Of a stretch of DNA of 64,000 nt, positions 35,782-47,652 are shown one piece after another; position 1 is the first letter of the stretch; every line of letters starts with the position of its first letter. The translations under genes and the position numbers were made by a program. This DNA comes from Posidonia oceanica. Its lineage: Eukaryota; Streptophyta; Magnoliopsida; Alismatales; Posidoniaceae. A model generated the notes under the pieces. That model searched no databases, was not told where the DNA came from, and was given only the letters and a program-made list of their open reading frames with translations. The DNA lies in contig JAZBRS010000075.1 in the NCBI GenBank assembly GCA_037176725.1, forward strand, positions 70,372,001-70,436,000, in the 5' to 3' direction.

Positions 35782-36921
35782 TAGTGTTTCATAACATTGA
35801 TTTATTGTCAGTTATTTCTTTCTTTTAGTTTTTATCTAAAAAAAATGAAAAAAAGGGATACTTTTTTATTTGGGTTTGAAGTATATAAAACAGCTAGGAT
35901 TGGAGGAGAAAAAAAAGTCGAAGTTCTTTACTTCTCAAAATTTGTGATAAATTTTCTTGAATTTTTCAAGATTATCCCAATTATTATCTGATTCATATAT
36001 TTTGTTGGACTTTTCTTGATATCGATTTTTTTTAAAAGAGTTATTTAAAGTTGAACTTTAATTCAAAAATTCATAAGATAGAAACCTACTTTCTAGAACA
36101 TGCATCATATCTTGTGCATCTAGATATAGATTTTCTATTTTTGAAATTTAAATTTTATTGTTGGAGATTGCTGGAGAAAAGGTACATGCTTTTATCTCAA
36201 TTTCTTGTATATTAAAACACGTAGTTTGTTGGAGAGAATAACTTGTTTGTACATCATTGATTATATATCATATATCAAATTATCTAAGGGCATAACCCAT
36301 AACACAAGATAAGGTGGGGATTTCATCACCCTTCCTTAGCCCAAAAACAATAATATCAAGTATAAAGCATTTACCCAAGCCTAAATTAAAATCAAATAGA
36401 CATTGGCTCCTAGGATTCGAGCTCAATAGGTCAAGGAAGCCTAAGGATGAATCAAATTGAAAATTCTTTTCCTACTTGGTGTCTAGAAAAGTGGTTCACA
36501 AGGTTACACCTTAAAAGACAAGTGGTTATTTAATTAGGTCCGTTGCTCAAGCACAAGGAGCCTCCCACTTTCCTGCATTGATCTGGCCAATTAAGTTAGA
36601 GAATGTTGATTTGAGAATCTTGAAGGTTAACTTGGAAGTTAGGAGTTGTCTAGCTATTTTTTAGGTTAACCTTATTTCTAGGGCTTCCTTGATTTGTGTA
36701 CTTGACTAGGTTTCTTCATCTCTCCTATCTATAGAATCAGGATTTCACTTCTCATCTCCTAGAATCTTCTCATCTTCTTTAGGGTTTCATTATCTCCAAT
36801 CTGTGTCAGTCGGTTACACTAATTTGGGTTAGAAATTTCACTTTCAAATTCGAACCCAATAATTTAAAAATGGCTGAAGAATTAAAACACTCATCTTGAA
36901 CCCTAAGAGATATATATTCAT

Positions 36922-37775
36922 ATGTTGAAAGAATATACAATGAATCAAGTTGGATATAGGTTTGAACAATTCAATTATGTGGCCCAAAGACCTTGGAATG
37001 AGTCAAGTGACCCTTATGCCTCAAATTACAATTTAAAATGGGGTCAACCTGATTTCTTATGGGCCCAAAGATCATATGATGGAGGGTCTAGCTTCAATCA
37101 AGTTCAATCTCATTATTTGAACCTTATCCATATTCAGACCCACAATACAACTCAACCTTTCCTCCTCTAGATTGTCAACAAGAAGATGAAATTAGGTTAA
37201 CAAGTTTAGAAAAGAGCTTAGAAGAGCTAATGGAAGCAAGTATACATACCTCTATCAACATAACTGCCAACACTCAAGCCATAGCTCGTTTAGAAACGCA
37301 AGTAGGTCAACTAATCAAAGTTATAAATGAGAAAGAGGAATGGAACTTTCTTGCTCAACATGTGAACTCCCCTGATCAATCCTGTACTGTCCAAATAATG
37401 CTTGAAGTAGAAACCCAAGCCCAAGTAGACGAGTCCACTAAAGAACCAGTTGGCCAGGTAGAACACTTCATTACAGAGGTTTCCCTTTCAAGTGATTCTA
37501 TTGCGAAAAAACCTCAACCTATCGTTCTTATGTCTCCACTTGAGCTCTCATCATTACCATCTACTATAGGACCATTAGAGCTATGTGTCAAGCCATTTCA
37601 TTCAACTCTAGTCAATTATGAACTCAAGCCCTCATTCCTTATTCAATTAAATTACATGGGTTTATCCGATCTAATTCCATCCCCTTGGGAAATTCATGAA
37701 GCTCGATTGAGAGAAGTCCAATGGTGGCTTGAACAAGCTGAAAAAGAAAATACAAAAGTCAGATCGCCTCCTTGA
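36922..37775 (+). pseudogene. Gag C-terminal remnant of the gag-only element
   Basis: Two frames: 36922-37170 with EQFNYVAQRPWNESSDPYAS and LKWGQPDFLWAQRS, and 37230-37775 with a coiled-coil-like IARLETQVGQLIKVINEKEE. The 'DPYxxxYNxxWxxxPxFxW' pattern and the 'LExQVGQL' motif are typical of the region after the zinc knuckle in Athila gag. The remainder (to 37775) is hydrophilic with YMGLSDLIPSPWEIHEARL. It probably no longer makes a functional capsid. 37780-39190 is noncoding, with a duplicated stretch (about 38370-38460 and 38465-38545). Confidence 0.7.
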
Positions 37776-39194
37776 CCAGATTAAGATTGTGCCCTAGAGA
37801 TTGATGAGGTCATAGATTTTCATGCACCTCAATTGTGAATATAAAATGTATATAACTTTTCTTTTCTTAGCAATAGAAGCACTCCATCCCGAATCAGGTA
37901 TCATTGTTCTAATTTTAATTGTATTTCATTGATCATATCATTTATTGCATACATTGAGGACAATGCATGATTTAGGTGTGGGGGGAGTCTTTTTTGTGTC
38001 TCTTTCATCTTCTTTAGTTAGAGTTTTCTTTGTATCTTTTCATTTTTCTTCTTCTTCTTCTTTAAAAAAAAAAGAAAGGATGGTTGCTTAGGTTATTTTC
38101 GAAAAAGAAAAACAAAAAGAACTATCCACATTAGTCTAATCAATTAGGAGTGATTTAGTAACCTAGTGTTTGAAGTTCAAAGGTAAGACTGAGTAATTGA
38201 GAACCCTATGATTCAAAGAGTAGAGACAAAATCTAGAAACTAGCATCATCTGAAATTTTTATGTACCTTATACTGCACTATCACTCTAGGCCTTAGTTGT
38301 GGGGAATAAAGGAAGATCTAAAACACCTTAGCAATTAAAAAAATAAATGAATAAATAAATAAAATTAAAAATATCTAATAATCACTAAGTAACTGGGTAT
38401 CGTGCCTCAGTGAGCATTGATAGTCACGTAAAAAGGTGATTAGAGGATAAAAGAGAGAGAAAAAAACCTAATAATCACTGAGTAACTGGGTATCGTGCCT
38501 CAGTAAGCATTGATATTCATGTAAAATAGTGATTAGAGGATAAAAGAAAAAGGAAAAAAAAAAAGTCTTGTCTTTGAGGCCTTAGCTACTCAAGTGATTA
38601 AGTCTTTAAGAGTGTCTTCACATCTAGTGACCTAAAACCGTCTGGTTTAGGATCCATTGACCTAAAGCTCGCTAAATGAGTAGCTAAGAATAAAGGCTAA
38701 GAAAGCAAGACACAGCTCAATAAAATAAAATTGCTAATGTGGTAAGATTAGATTTGAAAACCCATGCTAAGGTCTATTTTACAAACACAAGGTACATATG
38801 AGTAAATTTTTAAGAAAATGATGAGAAAAATAAGACGGAGTCTCTATGATGACAAGATGAAGGTTCTCAACAAAGGTTAAACTAGAGGATTAAGACACTT
38901 GGGAACTTTGGATCTTTTTAATTGAATAGGTTAATATGGATATTGTAGATTTTTCATTTTTCACTATCTTTATTCCTTGATCTTTTTCTTCTGAGATTTT
39001 ATGGGCAGATTTGCTGCAAACCCTTACGAGACACCACTCGTCTACTAGGGCAACCTAGGGATTTAAAGGCTTGTTGCACATGATAAGTGCAATCGCAATT
39101 CCTGCGAAAGTGAGTTAAGATTTTCTTATTTTTCTTATGTTAGGTTAGAGTCAGTTTTGCTCGAGGACTAACAAAAGATAGGTATGGGGGTGTT

Positions 39195-40511
39195 TGATTA
39201 ACTCATAATTCATACATATTTTATTCCCTATATTTATTGATTAATGTATATAAATAATGCTACTTGAGGTATTTTGTGTAAATTTTGCAGGAACCTGAGG
39301 ACCTAAAAAGAATTGAGAAAAAGAAGAAAGAGAAAAGAATAAAAGATAAAAGGAATTCAAATCCAGTCAATGATATTTTAAAGGAGAAGAGAAATGAATT
39401 TTCTAGATACGTAGAGAGGTCAAATACACATTTTTCACGTACGTAAATACTAGGAGAAAGATAAGCTAATAGATTAACGAAGTTGGAGATCATCTGGGAT
39501 GACGTGGACGCCTCCCCGGTGCCTCTCAGGCGTCTGAATGCCCATCCGACGCCTCCCAAGCGCCCGGTAAAGATATGCTGACTCAGTCTTTGGCTGTCAC
39601 ATTTATTACTTGGAAATATCTTGTATTTGAAATCTAAATTTTATCTTTTGTACTTGGATTTGTCTCTGAGATAATGAAGTCTTTGTAAGCCTATAAAAGG
39701 ACTCCTTGTATAGATCTAGAGGATCTACCATCTTCTAGGTTTAGACTCTCTTCCTCTTTTTTTGTAGAGATCTTCAAGTGTTCCTCTAGTATAATCTTAG
39801 TTTTTATCAATAAAATAATTTTTCCTTCTTCACTTATGTCTTTTATTCCAAGTTTTCTATTCATGTTTTTATTTCTTATTATCTCTATGTGTAACTAATT
39901 TCTAGATCTAGGGTTCAGATGATGTTTATGTAATTTCAGATGTTGTGATTAAATTCCTCTGTGTTTTCTCATGCTTAAATGCTATGATTACTTAGACTAG
40001 ATGTATATTGCATGAATCTCTGTTATATCGATAAACTTTGATAGATTAATATTAATTATATCTTTTTAATCTATGCTTAGGAAAGAATAATTAGGGATCA
40101 TGTGTATAATCTTAGATCTAAAGTATATCATTCAATTTAGTTTGATTTGTATGATTTTATCTAGGACTTGATAATCTATTGTGCATTGTATATAAATTAT
40201 GCTTGTTAGGATAAAAACCATTGAGTTAAACTATTTAGATTATGAAAAGAAACAGAGAGTGGATTTAATCATGCATCTGTATTTTGCATAAATGGATTCA
40301 AAAACCCTAGTTCTCTTTTATTCTGAAGTTTTCTTAAGTATTTAAAATCAATCAACTTTTAAATCTGAATTTTTCTATTTCATCTTCCTCGTACATCATT
40401 AATTGACAATCAATCTGTACTATAACTCTATTCTCTATGAGATCGACCTGTATTTGCAAACGTACTACATAGTACACCGTACACTTGCAGTTAATTAAAA
40501 TTTACACATCA
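39195..40511 (+). repeat. Right LTR of the gag-only element
   Basis: 1317 bp, same ends as the left LTR. The reverse-strand frames of about 99 codons at the same position in both LTRs are not genes but reflect LTR identity. Confidence 0.9.
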
Positions 40512-41299
40512 GTTGACCCGAACATCGAACCAACTCGACTCATGTCGATTGGGTTGGGTCTTTTTTTATCATGAGTTGGGTATGAATCAAAAAATCTTAA
40601 ACCTGAAATTTCTAGGTTGGGTATGGATTACAGGGATAGATTACTCGACCCAATCTGAAATCCGAAATAGTATATATAATTAATTATTTATATTTATAAA
40701 TACATATTATATATATATAATTATTTATTTATAAAATCCTAATCTCTTTTCTCTAAAACTCCATCTCTTATTCTCTTCACGCAATCTTTCCCACTCATCC
40801 ACCGCTCACCCTATCTTGGCATCTTCTGATGTCTCCCTACCCCACCTTCTGATCTTGTCTCCTCCTCTCTCCATTGCATCTTGACATCTTCTCTTCTCAC
40901 AATTTGAACAAAGCAGAAAAATTCTTGTGGTTCATCAAGCAAAGACAAAAAACCAGATTATTTACCATGTTGCCATGAATTATTTATAAACTTCAAAGTG
41001 ATAATTTATATTATTCAAAGATTGCCAATGAATCATATCTTTGTCTACAACATAACTAGATTATTCACCATTTTGTGTTTGTTATTAGTGCTATATATTT
41101 TTATATAATATTCTATATTGTAATCTTTAGTTCTTAAAAAGTACATAAAACCCAAGAACCGAAGTTTATGAGTCGGATTGGGTTGGATCTACACAGAGGT
41201 TGGGTTGGATATGGATCTAAAATTTTCCAATATGAACAATTTGGGTTGGTTTGTGGGTTCATCCTAAACCCAACCTAACCCGACCCATGTACACTCCTA

Positions 41300-42190
41300 T
41301 AAATATATTTTTTATATAATTATATCTACATAATAATATATGTCTGTGCATATGATATATATATAATACCTTGTAATTGCATATGAAACTGACACAAAGT
41401 AATGTTATTCATCGTTCATTTTATCTATATCTTTTGTTTTCTTCTTTTTTTAAATATAAAATTTGAATTAACTTATTACATGTGTGTATTAAGTAACTAC
41501 TTGTTCATCTAATTAACATTTTTATTTTTATTTGGTCATTTAATTTGTTAAAAATTTCAATGTAAATGATGTTATTATCATGTTATTTGGTATAAGATAT
41601 TAGGTAACAATAAAACAAATAGGCACATATAAAATCTGAGAACCAACCCGACCCAATACAAAGTTTCTTGGGTTGTATTAGATTGGGTCTAGATCTTTGT
41701 TGGGTCGAGTCTAGATTCAAAATTACTCAACTTAAACAATTTAAGTCGGATTGTAGTTTCACTCTTAACCTGACTCAACTTAACCAATGTGCATCCTTAA
41801 TTAATCATATATGATGATTTAAGCAAACAATCAGTAGCATATAACAAAATGTCATTATTTTAGCTGACTACCAGGTCGAGAGACTTTCCCTGGAGACTGG
41901 GGTCGATCGTCTTCTACTTGCATTCTTGCTTCTTAGAAGAAATGACTAAACGATCAAAAGAAACAGGAGCAAGTAGCTTGAAGGCCTTAAATTAAACGTC
42001 ATTGAAATACAAGGTGGAGACGTATTAGCATATGTCCCAACTATTGTGATTCCCATTGCAGGTGGACAAATCTGTTTGGAAATAGAGCCCTTTTATTGTA
42101 GACCCCAAGCATTTATTAATGTGGGCTTATCCATCAGCCGAGTTGAATCTGCAGCTCAGTTGAAAGCCACAAAATAAGTTTGTGGTAGTT
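41300..42190. repeat. Segmental duplication copy B, third piece
   Basis: Completes the older MITE, then follows A from 4843 to 5162 and jumps to A 6574-6640, because B lacks the solo LTR. Shared text includes 'caaatctgtttgg.aatagag' and 'tattaatgtggg'. It ends at the LINE target site. Confidence 0.85.
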
Positions 42191-43252
42191 GGAAATGGAC
42201 TCTTACTTATTGCAAAGCCCTTTTATCCAATAAGGAGGATAATCTGCAATGGACTCTTACTTTCAATAATATATTTTCTATTAAAAGTTGCTATGATTTC
42301 TTAAATGATGGTGGACTTAGGTCTCAGTTCATGAATAGTATTTGGAAATGTTCAGCACTACTGAAAATTAAAGTCTTTACCTGATTATTACTCATGATAA
42401 AATTCTTTCTAAAGCCAATTTACTTAGAAAATGATGGACTGGTCCACCTCATTGTGTCTTCTGTAGACATGATTTGGAAACTACTTCCCATATTTTCTTA
42501 CATTGTTTGGTGTCTTTGGCAGTATGGGACTGTTTTCTAAACAATACTGACTGCTTGAACACTATCTGAATTTGTGATATTTTTTCCTTGTTCAGTTTAG
42601 TTAAATTTAATTTAAGTTTGAAAGGATGGAACATGCTTGTTCTTGCTATCCTTTGGTGCTTGTGGCTGAATAGAAACTCCATTATCTTCAGAAATCAGGG
42701 TAGAAGTCTCTCTTCAATTTTATTTTAAATTCTGCAACTTATGACTTGTTGGGCAGATAATCTTCTTACAAGTCAAAGATCTGAGGCCATTTCTCAAGCC
42801 ATTCCGCAAATGCAACATGATTGGGATTAAGCCCAGCCAGCCCAGCCAGCTCAGGCCATTGCTACTTCTATTGGTCATTCTATGGGTGCTACTATTTCTA
42901 CTGAAAACCTCAATTCTGTTTCTGAGCCTGCCTATGATCCTGTTGCTCATTCAACAAATGGTTTTGACGATTAATGGCAAATCTCAGATAGCAGGCACTT
43001 CAATATGGTTTTGGCCATTTCCTTTTTGGCCAGATTTTGATATTTGGGTTATGTAACTTTGAATATAGACTTTAGATACTCTTTTTGGCATTCTATCATA
43101 TAATTTTCTTTGTCTCCTCCCTTTAATCTTCTGGGATGGATAGTTTGAGGATATGTAACTTAAACATTGTTATTTTGCTTGCTTGGTGGTGGTACTCATA
43201 ATCAAGTAATATCTTAATATAAATATAATACCATTTGCAAAAATTAAAAAAC
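42191..43252 (+). mobile_element. 5'-truncated LINE with zf-RVT domain
   Basis: Translations read FSIKSCYDFLNDGG, IWKCSALLKIKVFT, a stop, then in another frame LLHDKILSKANLLRK and CVFCRHDLETTSHIFLHC. This is the zinc-binding region (zf-RVT) after the reverse transcriptase in plant LINEs; downstream is WNMLVLAILWCLWLNRNS. The 3' end is A-rich (caaaaattaaaaaa). Flanks are AAGTTTGTGGTAGTT (42176-42190) and AAGTTCATGGTAGTT (43253-43267), a 15-bp duplication with two mismatches. A has one copy of this site. The reverse transcriptase itself is missing. Confidence 0.87.
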
Positions 43253-44073
43253 AAGTTCATGGTAGTTCAAAATTTGAATTGACATGTGTAACCATGCGAC
43301 CGAATAGCTCGAACGAACCGAATCGCGAGTCATGGCAAAAAGATGTAAAAACGGTGAAGACTGAAGAAAAGAAAACAAAAACTTGGAGTTGCCACCTAGT
43401 CTATTTTGGAATCCGGAAAGATGAGGAAAACCGGAAAACATGTAAAATGATAAAAAATGTAAAGGATATGACACAAGGTCATTACGAGCCAGAGATCGAG
43501 TAAGGACTCCTATTACGCATGGGGAAGGTGTTAGGCACCCCCATGCGCCCGAGTGAGTCGACCTTTCTGGGCTATTCCGCTCATTTGTGGCTAATGTAGG
43601 CAATGATGCCATTTGCTATACGTCCAAAAGCGATATGCCATGTCAAATGAAATATGCTATATGCCTTTTGAAAATATGTTAAATATCATTGAAATATGCC
43701 AAAAGTGAAAGTTAAATGCCTCAAAACACTGTAGACATGTAAATCATGTTGGATGATTAAAATCAAGGCAAACGGACCCAAAACCAATGTTGTAAAACTG
43801 CAAAATGCAATTCAGTTTACTGAAAGCGTTAGACGCTGGAATTCCCAGTGTCCTATGTATGACACAATGTACTGTTGCGTCAAACACAAAGAATACAGAT
43901 GCTCAAGCAGGAGCAGGGCAAGTAATTTAAATTCTTATCAAATAATCCCATGAAACAAATATGATGAGTAATAAGATCAAACATACCCTGACATCAAACA
44001 TCAAACCTCAGATATTGACAAAAAACTCATTAAAGGAACTGAAGAAAATTTGTAAATCTGGACAGAGTTGTAG

Positions 44074-44562
44074 GACGCTACTGTATCTAGCGTCTCATGT
44101 AAGACGCAGAACAGTAGGACGTCCTACACCCCAAAAACAGTTTCCAGGATAAAACTTCAAGAAAAATGCATATTTTCAAATCAGATGCTTTTATAATAGA
44201 ATCATGATAGGGATAAATCAAAATAGACTGTACATAACATGGATTGAACATCAAGAAATAAACATAACATTTCTGTGAAGGAAAACATGTAAAACTGCTC
44301 AGTGATGTAGGACGCAATCCATGGTTGCGTCATATGTGAGACGCAACAAACAATAGCGTCTTATGAACTGACAAAGATTTGAATTGAGAAAAATTATTTT
44401 AAGATAATAAAAATGTTTTACAAGGAATAAGCATGATAAGAAATGATTAAAATCTTTGCAAGCGGCATGAATCAAACCTAAAAACAATCAAGATATTTCT
44501 GAGATTGAAAAGGTGTAGAAAACACTCAGTGGTGTTGGACGCAAGCTCTGGCTGCGTCCAAC
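44074..44562. repeat. Inverted-repeat cassettes in the minus-strand LTR, group 1
   Basis: Perfect pairs: GACGCTA 44074-44080 with TAGCGTC 44088-44094; palindrome GTAGGACGTCCTAC 44114-44127; GACGCAA 44311-44317 with TTGCGTC 44325-44331; GTTGGACGCA 44534-44543 with TGCGTCCAAC 44553-44562. They recur about every 230 bp and have counterparts in the right LTR at 58375-58880, some mutated. Confidence 0.8.
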
Positions 44563-45574
44563 GTAGGACGCACCAGATACAGCTTCCTACAGCTCGACTG
44601 ATCTTAGGGCATAATCAGACATCCAAATCAATTCAAATCTTGTAAATAGCTACTGATTAAGCAAGAGCATGCAACCACCAGCATAAACATGCAAAAATTA
44701 TGGAAAACGATGGTGTGGATCGTTCCAACCACCTCCACTTGCCTCTTGCCGGAATCCTATAGGTTCTCCGGCCAATGGAGGGTCGGGAACCCATGGTGCG
44801 CGGCCTGGGCTTATGGTGGAGGCTCTGGAAGATCAAGAGGATGTCAAGGATGCAAATGGCATGGAAAATCACCCAGTGGCCGCTCCTCCCCTTCCTCCAT
44901 GGGACTACGCCGGCGAGCTCGGGTTGACCGGCCATGGGAGAGGCTGTTAGCCCAAGTCTCGCTCTGAGGGTGCATTAGAGGGTTGGAGGGAGGTCGAGGC
45001 TCGGCCATGCAACGTGGAAAAACTCTTACTCAGGGGTGGGTCACCACGCACTCGTGGGCTGTCGGCCTAATGCAGGTGAACCCATCGTCGGAGTTGTAAT
45101 AAAGTGAAAAAACAGTGACTATGTGCAAGAAAGCTCAGATAACATGCATCGAAACGAACATAGGCAATATAGGAATCAACACTCTAAGCTAAAGAGGGAG
45201 GATACCAACCTGTTTTGATGGTTGGTGTAGCTTCCCTTCGCCAGCGGTTCTCCTCGGGTTTGGACGGCAGTGGTGGTGGCTTGATGGCTGGGCTGAGCTC
45301 GTGGGAGGTCTGGGCAAGCTCGAGGTGGTCAGAGGTGTGAGAGTTCAGGTGGCAATGCGTTCATTTGCTCTGGGGAAACTCTCTCAATAAATGGGTGCCA
45401 ACCACAAATGAAGAAGAAAAAACTCTTTTTATTTGGTTTGCATGGCTTGTAACGTGGGAATTGGAAACGAGGGGTCTCGGATATGGCTAGGATAAGGTTA
45501 TGGATGGAGGGTACAATGGTATTTGCACTCTGGGAGTCGATTGGAATCCAAAACCGTTCTCTGTCAGTCCCGAT

Positions 45575-45715
45575 GTGTTGGACGCATATCTGAGCGGTGT
45601 CCAACGTAGGACGTTGCCTTAGGTTGCGTCCAACACCCCAAAGAGCTGAAAGGTGTTAGACGCTGGGTTTCCTTGCGTCGTACATATGATGCAGGTATAT
45701 CCAGCGTCCAACATC
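45575..45715. repeat. Inverted-repeat cassettes in the minus-strand LTR, group 2
   Basis: GTGTTGGACGCA (45575-45586) and TGCGTCCAACAC (45625-45636) are perfect 12-bp arms enclosing a smaller GTGTCCAAC / GTAGGACGTT pair. A second pair follows directly: GTTAGACGCTGG near 45656 with CCAGCGTCCAAC near 45701-45712. Confidence 0.8.
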
Positions 45716-45768
45716 CCAGAGAGTATTTTTGGATAATTTTGGGTGCTTTTGGTTGGATTTTTTATTGG

Positions 45769-45882
45769 TCTTGGGTTTAGGCTTGGTTTTGGACAAGGCT
45801 TGGGTTTAGGCTTGGTATTGGACAAGGCTTGGGTTTAGGCTTGGTTTTGGACAAGGCTTGGGTTTAGGCTTGGTTTTGGATT
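45769..45882. repeat. 29-bp tandem repeat in the LTR
   Basis: Three to four units of 'cttgggtttaggcttggt' plus 'tttggacaagg', nearly identical. Confidence 0.85.
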
Positions 45883-45979
45883 GGTTTTGGGATTGGTGAA
45901 TAGGTGGGGGCCGCCACAATCGAGCACATTCCTGGGAGAAAAATCGTCGACGAAGGACTACAAAATCGAGGTGTCTATA

Positions 45980-45992
45980 GATGCCCCTCCCT
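45980..45992 (-). promoter_or_regulatory. Polypurine tract of the minus-strand element
   Basis: On the minus strand AGGGAGGGGCATC directly precedes the LTR start (TATAGACACC...), the place and composition of a plus-strand primer for reverse transcription. Confidence 0.7.
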
Positions 45993-46171
45993 GAGCGAGG
46001 TTAAGGGAACTGAGGCTGCTACTCAGGGTTGACAAAACACCACGATCGTAGTCGGTGGGAAGCAATGTTGATGTTAGCATGAGTCAATTATCCGGTGGAT
46101 GCACCGAAAATCATGACTCGTTGTCACAATGCAAATGCTAAATGTAAATGCTAGGATGCAGAGTTGATGGT

Positions 46172-47649
46172 TGTAGATACCCCGTTTTGGCACTCCTTTC
46201 ATAATAGTGTAGTCCTTTGCATTAGGGCGTTCTTAGAAACTCTTTGTTCAATCTAGGACCTCCCACTTTGAGCCAAACACTCGTTTTTCGGTTCAGAGCT
46301 TTATTGTCATCCCTTATTAAGCTTTAAGTGTCAGCAGCTTGAATGTTCTTCATTTCCTGACCAAATTTGGAAGTTGGATTGGCTAAGGGTGTTATACGCT
46401 GGATTCCCAGCTTATAACATTGGCTGCTGGTTTTCCAGCGGCTAACGTTGGCCGCTGGTTTTTCCAGTGTCTAACGTGGGAACCCAGTGCCAGCTCCAAA
46501 CTTTCTTTATTTGGCTAGAAATAAAAATCCGTGTTTTTACCATCTTTAGACTGTGTTGACCGGTCAAGGCAATTAACACTAGCTTAATGACATTTAATTA
46601 AGTTTTAATTAGGGGATATTCCTTGATCCTGGCAGTTGTGCTTCGGAGGTCATTATACGTTGGTTTTCCAGCAGATAACGTTATACGCTGGTTTTCCAAC
46701 ATATAACATCCCTGAATTGAAAAGTCTGCTAATCTATTCATTCAATTCCTTTTTGTTCTTCTCCTGCTTCTATAAAAGCAGGGGTACCTCGATAGGATCA
46801 AAGGACGAAAAATTAGAGAGAGGTCACAAAAACGGGAAAAAGAAAGGAGACGGATACCTTGAGGAGTTGAGATTTTCATAAAAATAGTGGAGAGATTCCT
46901 GAAGAGAAAAACCAAATCTTTGAGAGAGTTCTAAGAATGCTTTAGTCTCCCTTTATCGACAGCAACATCATGTTGATCCACATGGTACTATGTGCATGAA
47001 TTAAAATGGGACTCTTTATTATAGTTTCTTTCATTTTCTTTATTCATATCATATTTCGATTACGTAGAATAGGATAATATAATCATTTACATTAGTTGCA
47101 ACCGGGGGGATCAAATCCCTCGGGTGAGTTTCTTTTTTCATATATACTCAAGTTTTGTTTTACATATTTTGAATAGAATACTACGCCATAGTAATTCATA
47201 TATGTGTTATTTCTATTTGTTTTGTTAACATCTATCAGACAAGGAGGAAGAAGAAAGAATAAGAGATTCACCAAGCACGAGCACCCTTGGGCAACGTAGG
47301 CGTTGTTCCAAGGTAGCAGAACCCACACCCCACATCTCCCAAGGCGTCTCAAGGCCGGCGAAAGCGAACCTAGAGTGGCGATCACACCGATTCCGTCTCC
47401 TGTGGAGCGACAGAGTTGGATACAAGGAAAGGTGCTGGAAAAAGTAAGGTAACGAGAGCAAAAGAACCAGAGCTTCTTCTCACCACCTCACAAGCTAAAA
47501 ACCGTGCACCAAGAAGAACGAGGGGGGGTAGGCAATGCCAACGATGGTTGAAGCAACTAAGGCAAGACAAAACCGTCTCCAAGTCCCCGAGACGTAATAA
47601 TCTTCCCCCCTCATTTTCATTTCTTCTTCACATTTTTCCACATTCCACA
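46172..47649 (+). repeat. 5' LTR of the plus-strand element
   Basis: 1478 bp from TGTAGATACCCCGTTTTGGC to CACATTCCACA. The reversed solo LTR at 5163-6573 is a relative. TATA box CTATAAAAG is at 46770-46778. Five or more inverted-repeat cassettes lie at 46391-46707. A purine/pyrimidine-biased stretch precedes the end. Confidence 0.87.
46391..46707. repeat. Hairpin cassettes with core GTTATACGCTGG
   Basis: Cassette 1: GTTATACGCTGG (46391-46402) with CCAGCTTATAAC (46407-46418). Cassette 2: TTGGCTGCTGG (46420-46430), loop TTTT, CCAGCGGCTAA (46435-46445). Cassette 3: 46447-46475, loop of T5. Cassettes 4 and 5: about 46653-46679 and 46680-46707, both with loop TTTT. Mismatches mostly keep G-U pairing. 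Similar but weaker modules follow in the leader at 47943-47997, 48700-48765 and 49125-49190. Confidence 0.82.
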
Positions 47650-47652
47650 GTC

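Larger units (their letters stand above)
34457..40511 (+). mobile_element. Gag-only LTR retrotransposon (TR-GAG-like, Athila-related)
   Basis: LTRs 34457-35756 and 39195-40511 both start TGATTAACTCATAATTCATA and end TTTACACATCA. The 5-bp target duplication is GTTGA (34452-34456 and 40512-40516), perfect. The internal region has a primer site and gag-like remnants but no protease, reverse transcriptase or integrase. The 3' untranslated part contains 'gatttaggtgtggggggagt' (37971) and ends with a G-rich tract before LTR 2 (about 39178-39194), as in Athila-type elements. It is non-autonomous and inserted in the second MITE. Confidence 0.92.
34431..41299. mobile_element. Second hAT MITE nested in the first
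   Basis: Ends TAGGAGTGTGCATGGG and CCCATGTACACTCCTA. Flanks are CAAATATA (34423-34430) and TAAATATA (41300-41307), an 8-bp duplication with one transition. Copy A has the empty site with a single TAAATATA near 4348-4355. Its own DNA is 34431-34456 plus 40512-41299; the middle is the LTR element. Confidence 0.9.
34256..41799. mobile_element. hAT MITE, B copy, opened by nested insertions
   Basis: Ends TAGGGGTGTGCA and TGTGCATCCTTA with target duplication ATTAATCA at 34248-34255 and 41800-41807, identical to the A copy at 4184-4842. Its own sequence is only 34256-34422 and 41300-41799; the rest is a later hAT MITE carrying an LTR element. Confidence 0.92.
43285..45979 (-). repeat. 3' LTR of the minus-strand element
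   Basis: 2695 bp. On the minus strand it starts TATAGACACCTCGATTTTGT and ends GGTCGCATGGTTACACA. 43285-44669 is strongly similar to 57590-58979. It contains many inverted-repeat cassettes with core GGACGC. A GC-rich patch at about 44715-45110 has overlapping frames on both strands but no recognised domain. A tandem repeat lies at 45769-45882. Confidence 0.85.

Noticed and set aside
34522..39559. Two nearly identical 99-codon reverse-strand frames (34522-34821 and 39260-39559)
   Set aside because: They occupy the same place in the two LTRs and have no protein signature; their conservation is due to recent LTR identity.
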